Shown here: positions 35,285 through 44,846 of the stretch, piece by piece
Layout: every line of letters starts with the position of its first letter
Position numbering within the stretch: the stretch's first letter is position 1
Assembly (NCBI GenBank): GCA_002382805.1
Contig: DGAD01000054.1
Span: 2,341 to 66,340, forward strand
DNA: 64,000 nt
Source of the DNA: Clostridiales bacterium UBA4039
GTDB taxonomy: Bacteria; Bacillota; Clostridia; Lachnospirales; Vallitaleaceae
Direction of reading: 5' to 3'
Made by a program: the position numbers and the translations under genes
Notes under the pieces: model-generated
Told to the model about the DNA's origin: nothing
What the model saw: the letters and a program-made list of their open reading frames with translations, nothing else
Databases searched by the model: none

Positions 35285-37036
35285 ATGCATAAAAGATTAT
35301 TAAAAAGTATTCGAGAATACAAAAAAGACGCAATCAAAACACCGATATACGTTATGTTTGAAGTTATAATGGAAGTAGTTATCCCTTTTTTAATGGCAGA
35401 TTTGATTGACTATGGTATTGATGCAGGGCAGATGTCTGTTGTTGTTAAAATGGGTGTAGCACTGTTAATTGCGGCGTTTATTTCGTTAGTTTTTGGAGCA
35501 CTGGCAGGCAAAAGTGCTGCGATTTCATCTGCGGGTTTTGCAAAAAATTTACGTGAGGATATGTTTTATAATGTGCAGACTTTTTCGTTTTCCAATATCG
35601 ATAAGTTTTCTACATCAAGTATTATCACTCGCTTAACAACGGATGTTACCAATGTACAAAATGCGTTTCAAATGGTGTTACGTATGGCAGCAAGAAGTCC
35701 TGTTATGCTTGCATTTTCACTGCTTGCCGCTTTTAGTATAGACCCTAAATTATCGCTGATTTTTTTAGGGGCGATTCCGATTTTAAGTTTAGGACTTTTT
35801 TTGATTATTACAAGAGCCTATCCAGTGTTCCAACGGGTGTTTAAAAAGTATGACCGATTAAACAACATAGTTCAAGAAAATCTTGCAGGAATGCGAGTAG
35901 TGAAGTCATATATCCGCGAGGATTATGAAGAAGAAAAGTTTAAAAAAGTTTCAAAAGAAATCTATGATGACTTTTCGGTTGCGGAAAAAACATTGGCATT
36001 TAATATGCCGTTAGTTCAATTTTTAATGTATGCTTCTATGATTCTTCTTTCATGGTTTGGAGCGAGAGCGATTATTGCCAGCGGTAATAATCCGGCAGTT
36101 GGACTGAGTACAGGACAGTTGATGAGTCTAATTACCTATACCATGCAAATTCTTATGAGCTTGATGATGCTGTCGTTTGTTCTTGTGATGATTACAATTT
36201 CACGAGCATCTGTTGAACGTATTTCTGAGCTTCTTGAAGAAGAGAGTGACTTAAAAGATAAAGACGCGCCGATACAAGAAGTGAAAGAAGGGTCGATTGA
36301 CTTTAAAAATGTTAAGTTTAGTTATTCAAAGGATGCAGATAAGTTATGCCTAGATGGTATCAATTTGTCGATTGCATCTGGAGAGACAGTTGGAATATTG
36401 GGTGGAACAGGATCGTCAAAGACAACGCTTATACAGCTTATTCCAAGATTATACGATGCCACACAAGGAACAGTAAGCGTTGGTGGAATCGATGTTAAAA
36501 ACTATGATCTAAAAGTCTTACGTGACCAAGTGGCGGTTGTGCTACAAAAAAATATTCTCTTCTCTGGAACAATAAAAGATAACCTGCGTTGGGGAAATGC
36601 GATGGCAACAGATGAAGAACTCATCGAAGTGTGTAAACTAGCTCAGGCACATGATTTCATTCAAGAGTTTAAAAATGGCTATGACACCTACATTGAACAA
36701 GGTGGATCCAATGTTTCAGGTGGGCAAAAACAACGCTTGAGTATTGCAAGAGCCTTGCTAAAAAAACCTAAGATTTTGATCCTAGATGATTCGACGAGTG
36801 CTGTGGATACAAAAACAGATGCGCTCATTCGACAGGCATTTGCTAAGCAGATTCCAGACACAACCAAAATCATCATTGCCCAACGTGTAGCATCAGTTAA
36901 AGAGGCGGATAAAATCATTGTCATGGACGATGGAGCAATTGCGGGCATTGGAACTCATGCATCCCTAATGGAAACAAATGCAATCTATAAGGAAGTATAT
37001 GAATCACAAGTGAAAGGAGGTCATGACCATGAATAA
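35285..37036 (+). CDS. Heterodimeric ABC exporter subunit, degenerate Walker B (BmrC-like)
   Basis: A 583-residue half-transporter with six N-terminal membrane helices and a C-terminal nucleotide-binding domain. Walker A is GGTGSSKTT, the signature is VSGGQKQR (intact). Walker B ends LILDDSTSAVD, so the catalytic Glu is Asp. That substitution defines the subunit with the non-catalytic site in heterodimeric exporters such as BmrCD, LmrCD and TM287/288. The start at 35285 is chosen because GGAGG is 9 bases upstream; the GTG at 35279 is too close. It overlaps its partner by 8 bases. Probable drug or lipid export. Confidence 0.92.
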   Translation: MHKRLLKSIREYKKDAIKTPIYVMFEVIMEVVIPFLMADLIDYGIDAGQMSVVVKMGVALLIAAFISLVFGALAGKSAAISSAGFAKNLREDMFYNVQTFSFSNIDKFSTSSIITRLTTDVTNVQNAFQMVLRMAARSPVMLAFSLLAAFSIDPKLSLIFLGAIPILSLGLFLIITRAYPVFQRVFKKYDRLNNIVQENLAGMRVVKSYIREDYEEEKFKKVSKEIYDDFSVAEKTLAFNMPLVQFLMYASMILLSWFGARAIIASGNNPAVGLSTGQLMSLITYTMQILMSLMMLSFVLVMITISRASVERISELLEEESDLKDKDAPIQEVKEGSIDFKNVKFSYSKDADKLCLDGINLSIASGETVGILGGTGSSKTTLIQLIPRLYDATQGTVSVGGIDVKNYDLKVLRDQVAVVLQKNILFSGTIKDNLRWGNAMATDEELIEVCKLAQAHDFIQEFKNGYDTYIEQGGSNVSGGQKQRLSIARALLKKPKILILDDSTSAVDTKTDALIRQAFAKQIPDTTKIIIAQRVASVKEADKIIVMDDGAIAGIGTHASLMETNAIYKEVYESQVKGGHDHE

Positions 37037-38912
37037 AAAAGTCAATCGTGATACCATTAAGCGTTTACTTGCCTATATTGGTCAGTATAAACTTCAGTTA
37101 AGCGTTGTTGTAGTAGCTATTATTCTTGGGGCATTAGCCAATGCAAGTTCAGCACTATTTATTCAGACCCTCATTGATGATTATATTACTCCGTTGCTTA
37201 TTGAAAGTGTACCAAACTTTTCAGGTCTATTTCGTATACTTCTCTTAATGGCTAGTGTATATATGATAGGCGTTATTGCAACATTGATCTTTAATCGGGT
37301 AATGGTAGGAGTGGCTCAGGGCGTTCTAAAGACAATACGGGATGAGCTTTTTGCAAAAATGCAAAAATTGCCTGTTCGATATTTTGATTCACGAAGTCAT
37401 GGAGATATTATGAGTCATTATACCAATGATATCGATACCCTGCGTCAGATGATTACCCAATCCCTGCCGCAACTGTTTTCCTCGGTAGTTACCATTGTTT
37501 CGGTTTTCTTTGCGATGATGTACTTAAGTCTTTGGTTAACGATTTTTGTACTCATTACAGTGGTGTTAATTATGCGTGTCATTCGCGTGATTGCAGGACG
37601 CAGCGGCAGCTATTTTGTAAAACAGCAGCAATCGTTGGGTGATGTTAACGGATATATTGAGGAAATGGTCAATGGCCTTAAGGTAGTCAAAGTATTCAAC
37701 TATGAAGCTAAGGCAAAAGAAGCCTTTGATGTAAAAAATCAACAGCTTTGTGAAAATGCAACCTCAGCGAATAAGTATGCCAATATACTTATGCCGATCA
37801 TGAATAACTTTGGGTATATTTTGTATGTATTGTTAGGAATTGTCGGTGGCGCAATGGCAATCTCGGCATTGCCAAACTTTAGTTTAACCGGACGCGATGT
37901 TATTACCTTAGGTATGATTGCTTCGTTCTTACAGTTATCAAGAAGCTTTATTCATCCACTGGCCCAAGTGTCTCAGCAGATGAATGCAGTCATTATGGCG
38001 CTAGCAGGCGCAGAACGCATTTTTGAGCTTATGGACCAAGAGAGCGAGCAAGACGAAGGATATGTGACGTTAGTGAATGCTAAAATAGTCGATGGAGAGA
38101 TTAGTCAGACACAGGAACGTACAGAGCACTGGGCATGGAGACATCCACATCAAGATGGAACGGTTACATTTGAAGAACTAAAAGGTGAAGTGAATTTTTA
38201 TGATGTAGATTTTGGATATAATGCAGAGGAGCTGGTTTTACATGACATATCTTTACATGCAAAGCCAGGAGAAAAAATTGCTTTAGTTGGAGCGACGGGA
38301 GCAGGAAAAACAACAATAACAAATCTAATCAACCGATTTTATGATATTGCAGATGGAAAAATTCGTTATGACGGAATCAATATCAATAAAATCAAAAAAA
38401 GTGATTTACGTCGCTCTCTAGGTGTTGTGTTACAAGAAGTTAATCTTTTTACAGGCACGGTAATGGATAATATTCGCTATGGACGCTTGGATGCAACGGA
38501 TCAAGAGTGTATTCAAGCTGCAAAGCTTGCAAATGCAGATCACTTTATTCGTATGTTGCCTCATGGTTATGACACCGTGCTATCTGGTGATGGTAATGGT
38601 TTATCCCAAGGGCAACGCCAGTTAATTTCTATTGCAAGAGCGGCAGTAGCAGATCCTCCAGTCATGATTCTTGATGAGGCAACATCCAGCATTGATACAC
38701 GGACAGAATCGATTGTACAAGCAGGAATGGATTCGCTTATGCATGGTAGAACGGTCTTTGTGATTGCCCATCGTCTATCGACCATTAAAAATGCAGACAT
38801 GATCATGGTTTTGGAACAAGGACGTATTATTGAACGAGGCAATCATGAACAATTGCTTGAGAAAAAAGGTAAGTATTACCAACTTTATACAGGAACGTTT
38901 GAATTGCAGTAA
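37029..38912 (+). CDS. Heterodimeric ABC exporter subunit, catalytic (BmrD-like)
   Basis: A 627-residue half-transporter, the partner of the preceding gene. Walker A is GATGAGKTT and Walker B ends ILDEATSSID with the catalytic Glu intact. Its signature is LSQGQRQ instead of LSGGQ, which is the expected complement because this degenerate signature forms the non-catalytic site with the partner's Asp. A 40-residue insertion between membrane and ATPase domains (residues about 345-385) is common in this subunit. The ATG at 37029 follows AGGAGG by 8 bases. It ends the operon; no clear terminator is seen before 38969. Confidence 0.92.
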   Translation: MNKKVNRDTIKRLLAYIGQYKLQLSVVVVAIILGALANASSALFIQTLIDDYITPLLIESVPNFSGLFRILLLMASVYMIGVIATLIFNRVMVGVAQGVLKTIRDELFAKMQKLPVRYFDSRSHGDIMSHYTNDIDTLRQMITQSLPQLFSSVVTIVSVFFAMMYLSLWLTIFVLITVVLIMRVIRVIAGRSGSYFVKQQQSLGDVNGYIEEMVNGLKVVKVFNYEAKAKEAFDVKNQQLCENATSANKYANILMPIMNNFGYILYVLLGIVGGAMAISALPNFSLTGRDVITLGMIASFLQLSRSFIHPLAQVSQQMNAVIMALAGAERIFELMDQESEQDEGYVTLVNAKIVDGEISQTQERTEHWAWRHPHQDGTVTFEELKGEVNFYDVDFGYNAEELVLHDISLHAKPGEKIALVGATGAGKTTITNLINRFYDIADGKIRYDGININKIKKSDLRRSLGVVLQEVNLFTGTVMDNIRYGRLDATDQECIQAAKLANADHFIRMLPHGYDTVLSGDGNGLSQGQRQLISIARAAVADPPVMILDEATSSIDTRTESIVQAGMDSLMHGRTVFVIAHRLSTIKNADMIMVLEQGRIIERGNHEQLLEKKGKYYQLYTGTFELQ

Positions 38913-38968
38913 AAATTTTATCGCAGATTATTTTGACCCTCTCCATGGAAAAGTGCTAGAAGCTATGG

Positions 38969-38974
38969 TATAAT
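38969..38974 (+). promoter_or_regulatory. Extended -10 element of the GGDEF-EAL gene
   Basis: TATAAT preceded by TGG (extended -10), 40 bases before the ATG at 39014. No good -35 box is seen at normal spacing. Confidence 0.5.
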
Positions 38975-39013
38975 ATAGCAACTAGTTTCTACACCTGTGG
39001 GAGGGTTAATTAT

Positions 39014-41602
39014 ATGATGAAGCGAGAGTTGTTTAGCAAAATAGCAGGCAAAACAATAGGGGTTTTTGTGTGTTTTTTTATTCTGACTTCTGGGTTTAAT
39101 ATTCATGTTAAGGCACAGGCACCCGCACGTGTTCTTTACATCAGCTCGTACTCTTATAGCTTTGACTCGGTACCGGGTCAGATCAATGGGATAAAAAGCA
39201 TTCTGGATGAAGAATATGTTAATTATGATCTTGAGTTTATAGATACAAAACGTTTTAACAGCTCGGTTAATTATGAAAATTATTATGATTTTTTATATCA
39301 TCGCTTATCAAGTATAAAACCATATGATGTTATTATTGTTGGTGATGACAATGCCCTCCAATTCTTAATGGACAACGAAGAACATCTTGTGAAGGATGTG
39401 CCTGTAGTTTTCTTAGGAATCAATGATATGAATCGACTTTTAGAGGCGGAAAAAAAGGATAATTACACAGGGATTTATGAACAAATGTCAATCGAAGAAA
39501 ATGTTGAACTGGCTAAAAGACTACAGCCGAATTTAAGAGAAATCATAGCCATCTATGATAATACGCGCACAGGTATTGGCGAATATAATGATTTTATGGC
39601 AGTAAGTGATAAATATCCAGAACTTGTATTTAGCGGAATAAATTATAGTGAATTATCGGAAACAGAGTTTGAGCAACGATTAAGTTCGCTAGAAGACACC
39701 CAAGCATTAATGTATTTATCCATGATGGAAAATTATATGAAGCAAGTCATTACGGTGGATGAAGCAGTGCATAATATTCTATCTGCAACCGATGCAATCG
39801 TTTATACGCCAACGATTGGAGGCGAAGGCAAAGGACTTCTTGGGGGATACTCGGTATCCTATTTTGAGCATGGACGTTTGGCAGCTCAAATGGCCATGGA
39901 TATTATTGGTGGAAAAAAAGTAGAAGATATAGCGATCATTAAAGAAAGCCCAAATCAGTATATTATTGATTATAATGTATTGGTTAGGCATGGGTTAGAC
40001 CTAGAACGCTTACCCAAAGAAACCGTACTCATTCATGCACCTGAGCCATTTATTGAATCGATTCGTTGGCTTTTAATTCCGGCACTTGTGGTCGGCGTTG
40101 TGATGATGATGCTCTCTGCGTTAATGTTTGTAGATAACCGGAGAAAACACTTGGCCGCCATTGATTTGCAAGAAAAAAATGATGAGTTAACCGGACTTTA
40201 TGAAGAATTAACGGCTCAAGAAGAAGAGCTAAGAGCCCAATATGAAGAACTTGAAGACCACCGCAAAGCGTTAATGCGAAGTCGAAAAAAATATAAAGAG
40301 CTGGCATATACAGATATGTTGACTGGGCTTAATAATCGTGCGTACCTATACGAAGTATTAGAGCGAGAATTTCAAAAAGATACCAAAACAGGCTATCTTT
40401 TTTTCATTGATTTAGATAACTTTAAGTATATTAACGATTCTTTTGGACATATTCTTGGCGATAAAGTGTTAAGAGCGATTGGATATCGCCTGCAAAACCT
40501 TATGGATGATGAAACGGTGGTTATCCGTATTGGCGGTGATGAGTTTGTATTGGCGCGGTTTTCTTCAGAGGAACCTATTGACCATCAAAACTTGTTAGCA
40601 CAGATTAATGATTGTCTAGAGGACATGCTTATCATAGGCGAAAAGGAAATATATGTAACAGGTAGTATAGGGGTTGTCGCTTTTCCGGAACATGGCAAAA
40701 CGGCTGAGGAACTTATACGAAAAGCAGATATTGCGATGTATGAAGCAAAAGAGAATGGAAAAGGTCAGGCAATGTATTATAGCAAGTTTATGGATAAGAA
40801 TGTGACGAATCTTATGGGAATTCAAAATAATATCCGCTTTGCTATTGAACGCAATCAGTTTGAGCTATATTTGCAGCCACAAATTGAAGCGAAAAACTTA
40901 GGGCTTGTCAGTTTTGAAGGTTTAATTCGTTGGAATATGCCTGGAGAAGGCGTGATTAGTCCGGGAGAGTTTATTCCTGTGGCAGAACAACTAGGGCTTA
41001 TACATCGTATTGGTCGCTGGGTATATCAGAGAGCCTTTTACAGTATTGAGCGATTGGAACAAGAACTTGGCATAACAGTGAAAGTAGCGATGAATGTTTC
41101 AGCCATGGAAATTACTCGACCACACTTTGCCCGAGAGTTTTTTGAACTCATTCAATCCCACCATATGCAACCGAACAAATTGATTATTGAGTTAACCGAA
41201 TCTGTATTTTTAGAAGCGGCAGAGCGCCACATTGACACCCTAAAAGGGCTTCAAAACATTGGAGTTGAAATTCACTTGGATGATTTTGGAACAGGTTACT
41301 CGTCACTAAACTACTTGCGATTATTGCCAGTTGATGTTGTTAAAATAGACAGGGATTTTATTCAAGATATTACCATAAATGAAAAACAGGCGGATTTGAC
41401 CCAAAGTTTAATTAGTATAATTCATAACCTAGGTAAAACGGTGGTTGCAGAAGGGGTTGAAACCCAAGAACAACTACATCTATTGCAAACTATGGGATGT
41501 GATGTTATTCAAGGGTATTACTTTGCTAAACCCATGCCATTAGATGAAGCTATAAAATTTGCAAAAGAACATCATCAAGTGAAGTTTTCTAACTTTGACT
41601 GA
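39014..41602 (+). CDS. Solute-binding sensor with GGDEF and EAL domains
   Basis: An 862-residue membrane-bound c-di-GMP enzyme. After a signal anchor (about 13-30) comes an extracytoplasmic region (about 38-340) like the ABC_sub_bind family (VLYISSYSYSFDSVPGQI; DVPVVFLGIND). A membrane helix at about 353-373 and a short coiled coil (385-428) follow. The cyclase domain has an intact GGDEF at 507-511 and no clear RxxD inhibition site. The phosphodiesterase domain has EGL instead of EAL (635-637) but retains ELTES, DDFGTGYS, KID, EGVET and QGYYF, so it could be active. The ligand probably controls both. It overlaps the convergent BrkB gene by 28 bases. Confidence 0.92.
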   Translation: MMKRELFSKIAGKTIGVFVCFFILTSGFNIHVKAQAPARVLYISSYSYSFDSVPGQINGIKSILDEEYVNYDLEFIDTKRFNSSVNYENYYDFLYHRLSSIKPYDVIIVGDDNALQFLMDNEEHLVKDVPVVFLGINDMNRLLEAEKKDNYTGIYEQMSIEENVELAKRLQPNLREIIAIYDNTRTGIGEYNDFMAVSDKYPELVFSGINYSELSETEFEQRLSSLEDTQALMYLSMMENYMKQVITVDEAVHNILSATDAIVYTPTIGGEGKGLLGGYSVSYFEHGRLAAQMAMDIIGGKKVEDIAIIKESPNQYIIDYNVLVRHGLDLERLPKETVLIHAPEPFIESIRWLLIPALVVGVVMMMLSALMFVDNRRKHLAAIDLQEKNDELTGLYEELTAQEEELRAQYEELEDHRKALMRSRKKYKELAYTDMLTGLNNRAYLYEVLEREFQKDTKTGYLFFIDLDNFKYINDSFGHILGDKVLRAIGYRLQNLMDDETVVIRIGGDEFVLARFSSEEPIDHQNLLAQINDCLEDMLIIGEKEIYVTGSIGVVAFPEHGKTAEELIRKADIAMYEAKENGKGQAMYYSKFMDKNVTNLMGIQNNIRFAIERNQFELYLQPQIEAKNLGLVSFEGLIRWNMPGEGVISPGEFIPVAEQLGLIHRIGRWVYQRAFYSIERLEQELGITVKVAMNVSAMEITRPHFAREFFELIQSHHMQPNKLIIELTESVFLEAAERHIDTLKGLQNIGVEIHLDDFGTGYSSLNYLRLLPVDVVKIDRDFIQDITINEKQADLTQSLISIIHNLGKTVVAEGVETQEQLHLLQTMGCDVIQGYYFAKPMPLDEAIKFAKEHHQVKFSNFD

Positions 41603-42405
41603 TAAATAGTGGCATTAAGTTCTCCACCGATAAGGATGATAATACTGCTAATATATAGCCAAATAAGAAGAATAATAATGCCGCCTAAGCTGCCATAGAT
41701 CATAGAATAATTACCAAAGCGATTGATATAGGTGGAATATAGAAGTGAAATACTAATCCAGCCTAATGAAGCAAATAAAGCCCCGGGAATGACATGTCTA
41801 AAACGTAACTTTTGATTGGGAACAAATTTATAAAAAAGAGAAAATGAAAAAATCAGCATTAATACAGGAAAAACAAAGCGTAGTTGATACCATAATGCTT
41901 GAAAAATACCGGTGATACCTAAAAATCCAAATAGGAATTCACCTATTTTTTCGCCAAAAACAAGGAAAAAGAAGGACAGAATAATGAGCATTGGGATGCC
42001 TAATGTTGAGAAAAAAGCTAAAAGTAACGTCTCCCAAAAAGGGCGGTTTTCAATGGTGTTGTAGGCAATATTTACACCTTTTATCAATGCGCGAATACCT
42101 TTTAATGCACTCCACAACGTGGTGACCATACCAAAGGATAGTAAAGTCACATTTCCACTTTCCATTATGGACTCAATGGTATTTAGAACAATTGCCGCAG
42201 ATTCAGAAGGTAAGAGCGCTTCGATTTGATTAATTAACATGCTTTCATCGATAGAGGTTAATCCAATGACACTCAGCAAAAAAATCAAAAAGGGAAAAAT
42301 GGATAAAATCAGATAATAAGAGCACTCTGCAGCCAATCCGGTTAAATCATCAGACTTTATTTTTTTAGCTAATCGTTTAAGAAAAGCAAGAATTGTATAT
42401 AGCAT
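41575..42405 (-). CDS. YihY/BrkB-family membrane protein
   Basis: A 276-residue integral membrane protein with six helices of the YihY/virulence-factor BrkB family (formerly called ribonuclease BN). Conserved parts include DDLTGLAAECSYYLILSIFPFLIF and the C-terminal YGSLGGIIILLIWLYISSIIILIGGELNA (key motif GGELNA). A longer frame from 42756 has no supporting start; AGGAGG lies 9 bases before the ATG at 42405. The 3' end overlaps the GGDEF-EAL gene by 28 bases. The molecular function of the family is unsettled. Confidence 0.9.
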   Translation of the reverse strand: MLYTILAFLKRLAKKIKSDDLTGLAAECSYYLILSIFPFLIFLLSVIGLTSIDESMLINQIEALLPSESAAIVLNTIESIMESGNVTLLSFGMVTTLWSALKGIRALIKGVNIAYNTIENRPFWETLLLAFFSTLGIPMLIILSFFFLVFGEKIGEFLFGFLGITGIFQALWYQLRFVFPVLMLIFSFSLFYKFVPNQKLRFRHVIPGALFASLGWISISLLYSTYINRFGNYSMIYGSLGGIIILLIWLYISSIIILIGGELNATIYQSKLENFT

Positions 42406-42520
42406 AGCGTATCCTCCTAACCTTTGGTTTTCTATAGTATAGCACAGTATAGCGGGGAGATGTCTATGCAATTGGTCTTTTTTATGATATATTTGAAAGA
42501 GAAAAAATATAGGAGAAGAT

Positions 42521-44830
42521 ATGACAAAAGTGAAGTTAAAAATTATGTGGACAGCAACAATTATTATTTTTTTAACGTATTTTATAGTTGTATTTTTGGA
42601 AATAGACATACTAGGAAATATACTTTCACCTATTGTAACGTTTATGGCAGCGTTGTTTGTGTATAAATTTTTATATCGAAAAAATCGACATCTTCTTATA
42701 CGTGAAGGGATGCTTTGTATTGCACTCGGTATTTTTAGCTGGGGAGTTGTTGACATTTTATGGGCTATATATTCATTTGTGTTTAAATTAGATCCATTAA
42801 ATACGTGGATAGAAAATAGTTATGGATTAACGAATATTTGTTTTTTCATTGCCATTGCTTTTTTTGAAGTTCATGAATTAAAAAAATGGCATGGATTTCA
42901 GGTGCTTATCGATGCGTTGGCTATTTCGTCAACATTTACGATTGTGGTCTGGGTCATCTTTGCGCACGAACAGTTAAATATAACAATGATTTTAAATGAC
43001 GGGGTCATGTTAGGTCTTATGATCGTTGACTTGATTAGTGTCATTTGGATTAGTCTTTGGTTTTTCTCCATTGGTCAAAAGGTAGTTCCGACCTATTTGC
43101 GGGTTGTTCTTTTTGGTATTGTCTTATTTATTTTTTCCGATTTGGTTTTTTATTATCAATATTATAATGGATTGTATACCCCCAATTCACTTTTAGATGG
43201 GTTATATGTGTTATCCTTTATTCTTATCATGTTAGGTGCAACATTTAAGACATCCGATACAAAAGAAATAACGATTAACTCACAGGTCGCTGAGGAAGAA
43301 TACTCAGATATTAAAGGGATAAAGATAAAAGGCATATTTTTACTTTTTGCTTCATTCATCTTGATTATTTATCAAGGGTTGGTCCTTGAATATATTTTAA
43401 TTCTTTTACTTATTGATTTGCTTTTTTTAGTTTTTTCGATATACATTCAGCGAAATATGTATCGGGAACAACTCTTAGAAAAAGAAAAAGAAGTGAATCA
43501 AACACTTGAAGCCAGAGTGAAAAAAAGAACAGAAGAGTTGAATCGTTTGTTAAATGAAGATGCGGATACAGGGCTACCAAGCCAACGACATTTTTCGCAA
43601 AAATTAGAAAAAGCGATGGATGTGTGTGAAGAGGGAAAAAGTGTAGGTGTTTTTCTTGTTGAAGTCAATAAATTCAAAAATTATCAAACCCTTTTTGGTG
43701 TGGAATTAAGTAAGAAACTGCTTAAAAGTATTGGACAAAGGATAAAAAACTATCCTTATGAAAAGTATGACGCGGTGGCAGCTTTTGAGAATAGCTCCTT
43801 CGTAATATATCGTAGTGGAACCTATACGTATAAGAGTAGTATTCAAATGGCAGAGAGTCTATTACAATGGTGCCAGGGTAATTATTATATTGATAGTTTT
43901 GACTTTCACGTCACATTAAATATTGGAATAGCGATGTACCCCTTTGACGCCCAAACCCAAGAAGAATTGTTAAAGCATGCTGATATTGCAATTAGTCAAT
44001 CACGTCTTCGCGGTGTCAACAAAATAATGGCTTTTGATCAACACTTAGCCAAAGAAGTATATCGTAAACATATGCTTGAAATGTGGATGAAAAAAGCGGA
44101 TTATGAAAATGAATTCAGCCTTCATTATCAGCCGCAGTATGATATAAGAACAGAGGCATTTACTGGATTTGAAGCTTTGCTACGTTGGAAGCATGACGAT
44201 GGGCAATTTATTTCACCAGCAGAATTTATTCCGATTGCTGAAGAGACAGGGCTGATTATTCCTATAGGCTATTGGGTCATGGAAGAGGCGATTAGCCAAT
44301 TGGCAAAATGGGATAAAAGTTCTACGAGAGCCTATAAGATATCGATTAATGTCTCGGCAAAACAACTGATTGAAAAAAGTTTTATTAAAGAATTTCAAAC
44401 AATTATTGGGAAGCATCATGTGAACCCACATCAAATAGAAATCGAAATTACAGAGAGTATTCAATTGGAACAGAATGCGGAAATTATTAGTGTGTTAAAA
44501 ATACTTCAAGAGTTTGGCGTTCAAATCGCAATTGATGATTTTGGAACCGGATATTCTTCGCTGTTTTATTTGAAAAATGTTCCGATGGATCGACTAAAAA
44601 TAGCTAAAGAGCTGATTGACAATATTGATATCAATGAGTTTGATCGCACCATTGTGGCTTCAGTTGTGCGATTGGCAAAGATTAAAAACATAAAAGTCAT
44701 TGCGGAAGGTGTAGAAACAAAAACGCAAAAAGATGTGATTCAAGAATTAGGGTGTGATGAGATTCAAGGATACTATTTTGAAAAACCATTACCACACGAT
44801 CAAATTCTAAAACAATACATACATGAGTAA
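42521..44830 (+). CDS. Membrane protein with degenerate GGDEF and EAL domain
   Basis: A 769-residue protein. The first 310 residues contain about nine hydrophobic segments and resemble integral membrane sensory regions. A coiled coil (about 315-345) links to a GGDEF-like domain in which the catalytic motif is replaced (ENSSF near residue 424), so no cyclase activity is expected. The EAL domain is intact by motif: FEALLRW, NVSAKQL, EITES, DDFGTGYSS, EGVET, QGYYFEKP. It is therefore probably a c-di-GMP phosphodiesterase, with the GGDEF part possibly binding GTP. The ATG at 42521 has AGGAG upstream. The AI-2E-family gene starts 17 bases after its end region. Confidence 0.9.
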   Translation: MTKVKLKIMWTATIIIFLTYFIVVFLEIDILGNILSPIVTFMAALFVYKFLYRKNRHLLIREGMLCIALGIFSWGVVDILWAIYSFVFKLDPLNTWIENSYGLTNICFFIAIAFFEVHELKKWHGFQVLIDALAISSTFTIVVWVIFAHEQLNITMILNDGVMLGLMIVDLISVIWISLWFFSIGQKVVPTYLRVVLFGIVLFIFSDLVFYYQYYNGLYTPNSLLDGLYVLSFILIMLGATFKTSDTKEITINSQVAEEEYSDIKGIKIKGIFLLFASFILIIYQGLVLEYILILLLIDLLFLVFSIYIQRNMYREQLLEKEKEVNQTLEARVKKRTEELNRLLNEDADTGLPSQRHFSQKLEKAMDVCEEGKSVGVFLVEVNKFKNYQTLFGVELSKKLLKSIGQRIKNYPYEKYDAVAAFENSSFVIYRSGTYTYKSSIQMAESLLQWCQGNYYIDSFDFHVTLNIGIAMYPFDAQTQEELLKHADIAISQSRLRGVNKIMAFDQHLAKEVYRKHMLEMWMKKADYENEFSLHYQPQYDIRTEAFTGFEALLRWKHDDGQFISPAEFIPIAEETGLIIPIGYWVMEEAISQLAKWDKSSTRAYKISINVSAKQLIEKSFIKEFQTIIGKHHVNPHQIEIEITESIQLEQNAEIISVLKILQEFGVQIAIDDFGTGYSSLFYLKNVPMDRLKIAKELIDNIDINEFDRTIVASVVRLAKIKNIKVIAEGVETKTQKDVIQELGCDEIQGYYFEKPLPHDQILKQYIHE

Positions 44831-44846
44831 ATTTACGGAGGAAAAT

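Noticed and set aside
42406-42756. N-terminal extension of the YihY/BrkB gene to 42756
   Set aside because: The extension overlaps the promoter and start of the 42521 gene on the other strand, and a perfect ribosome site stands before the ATG at 42405.
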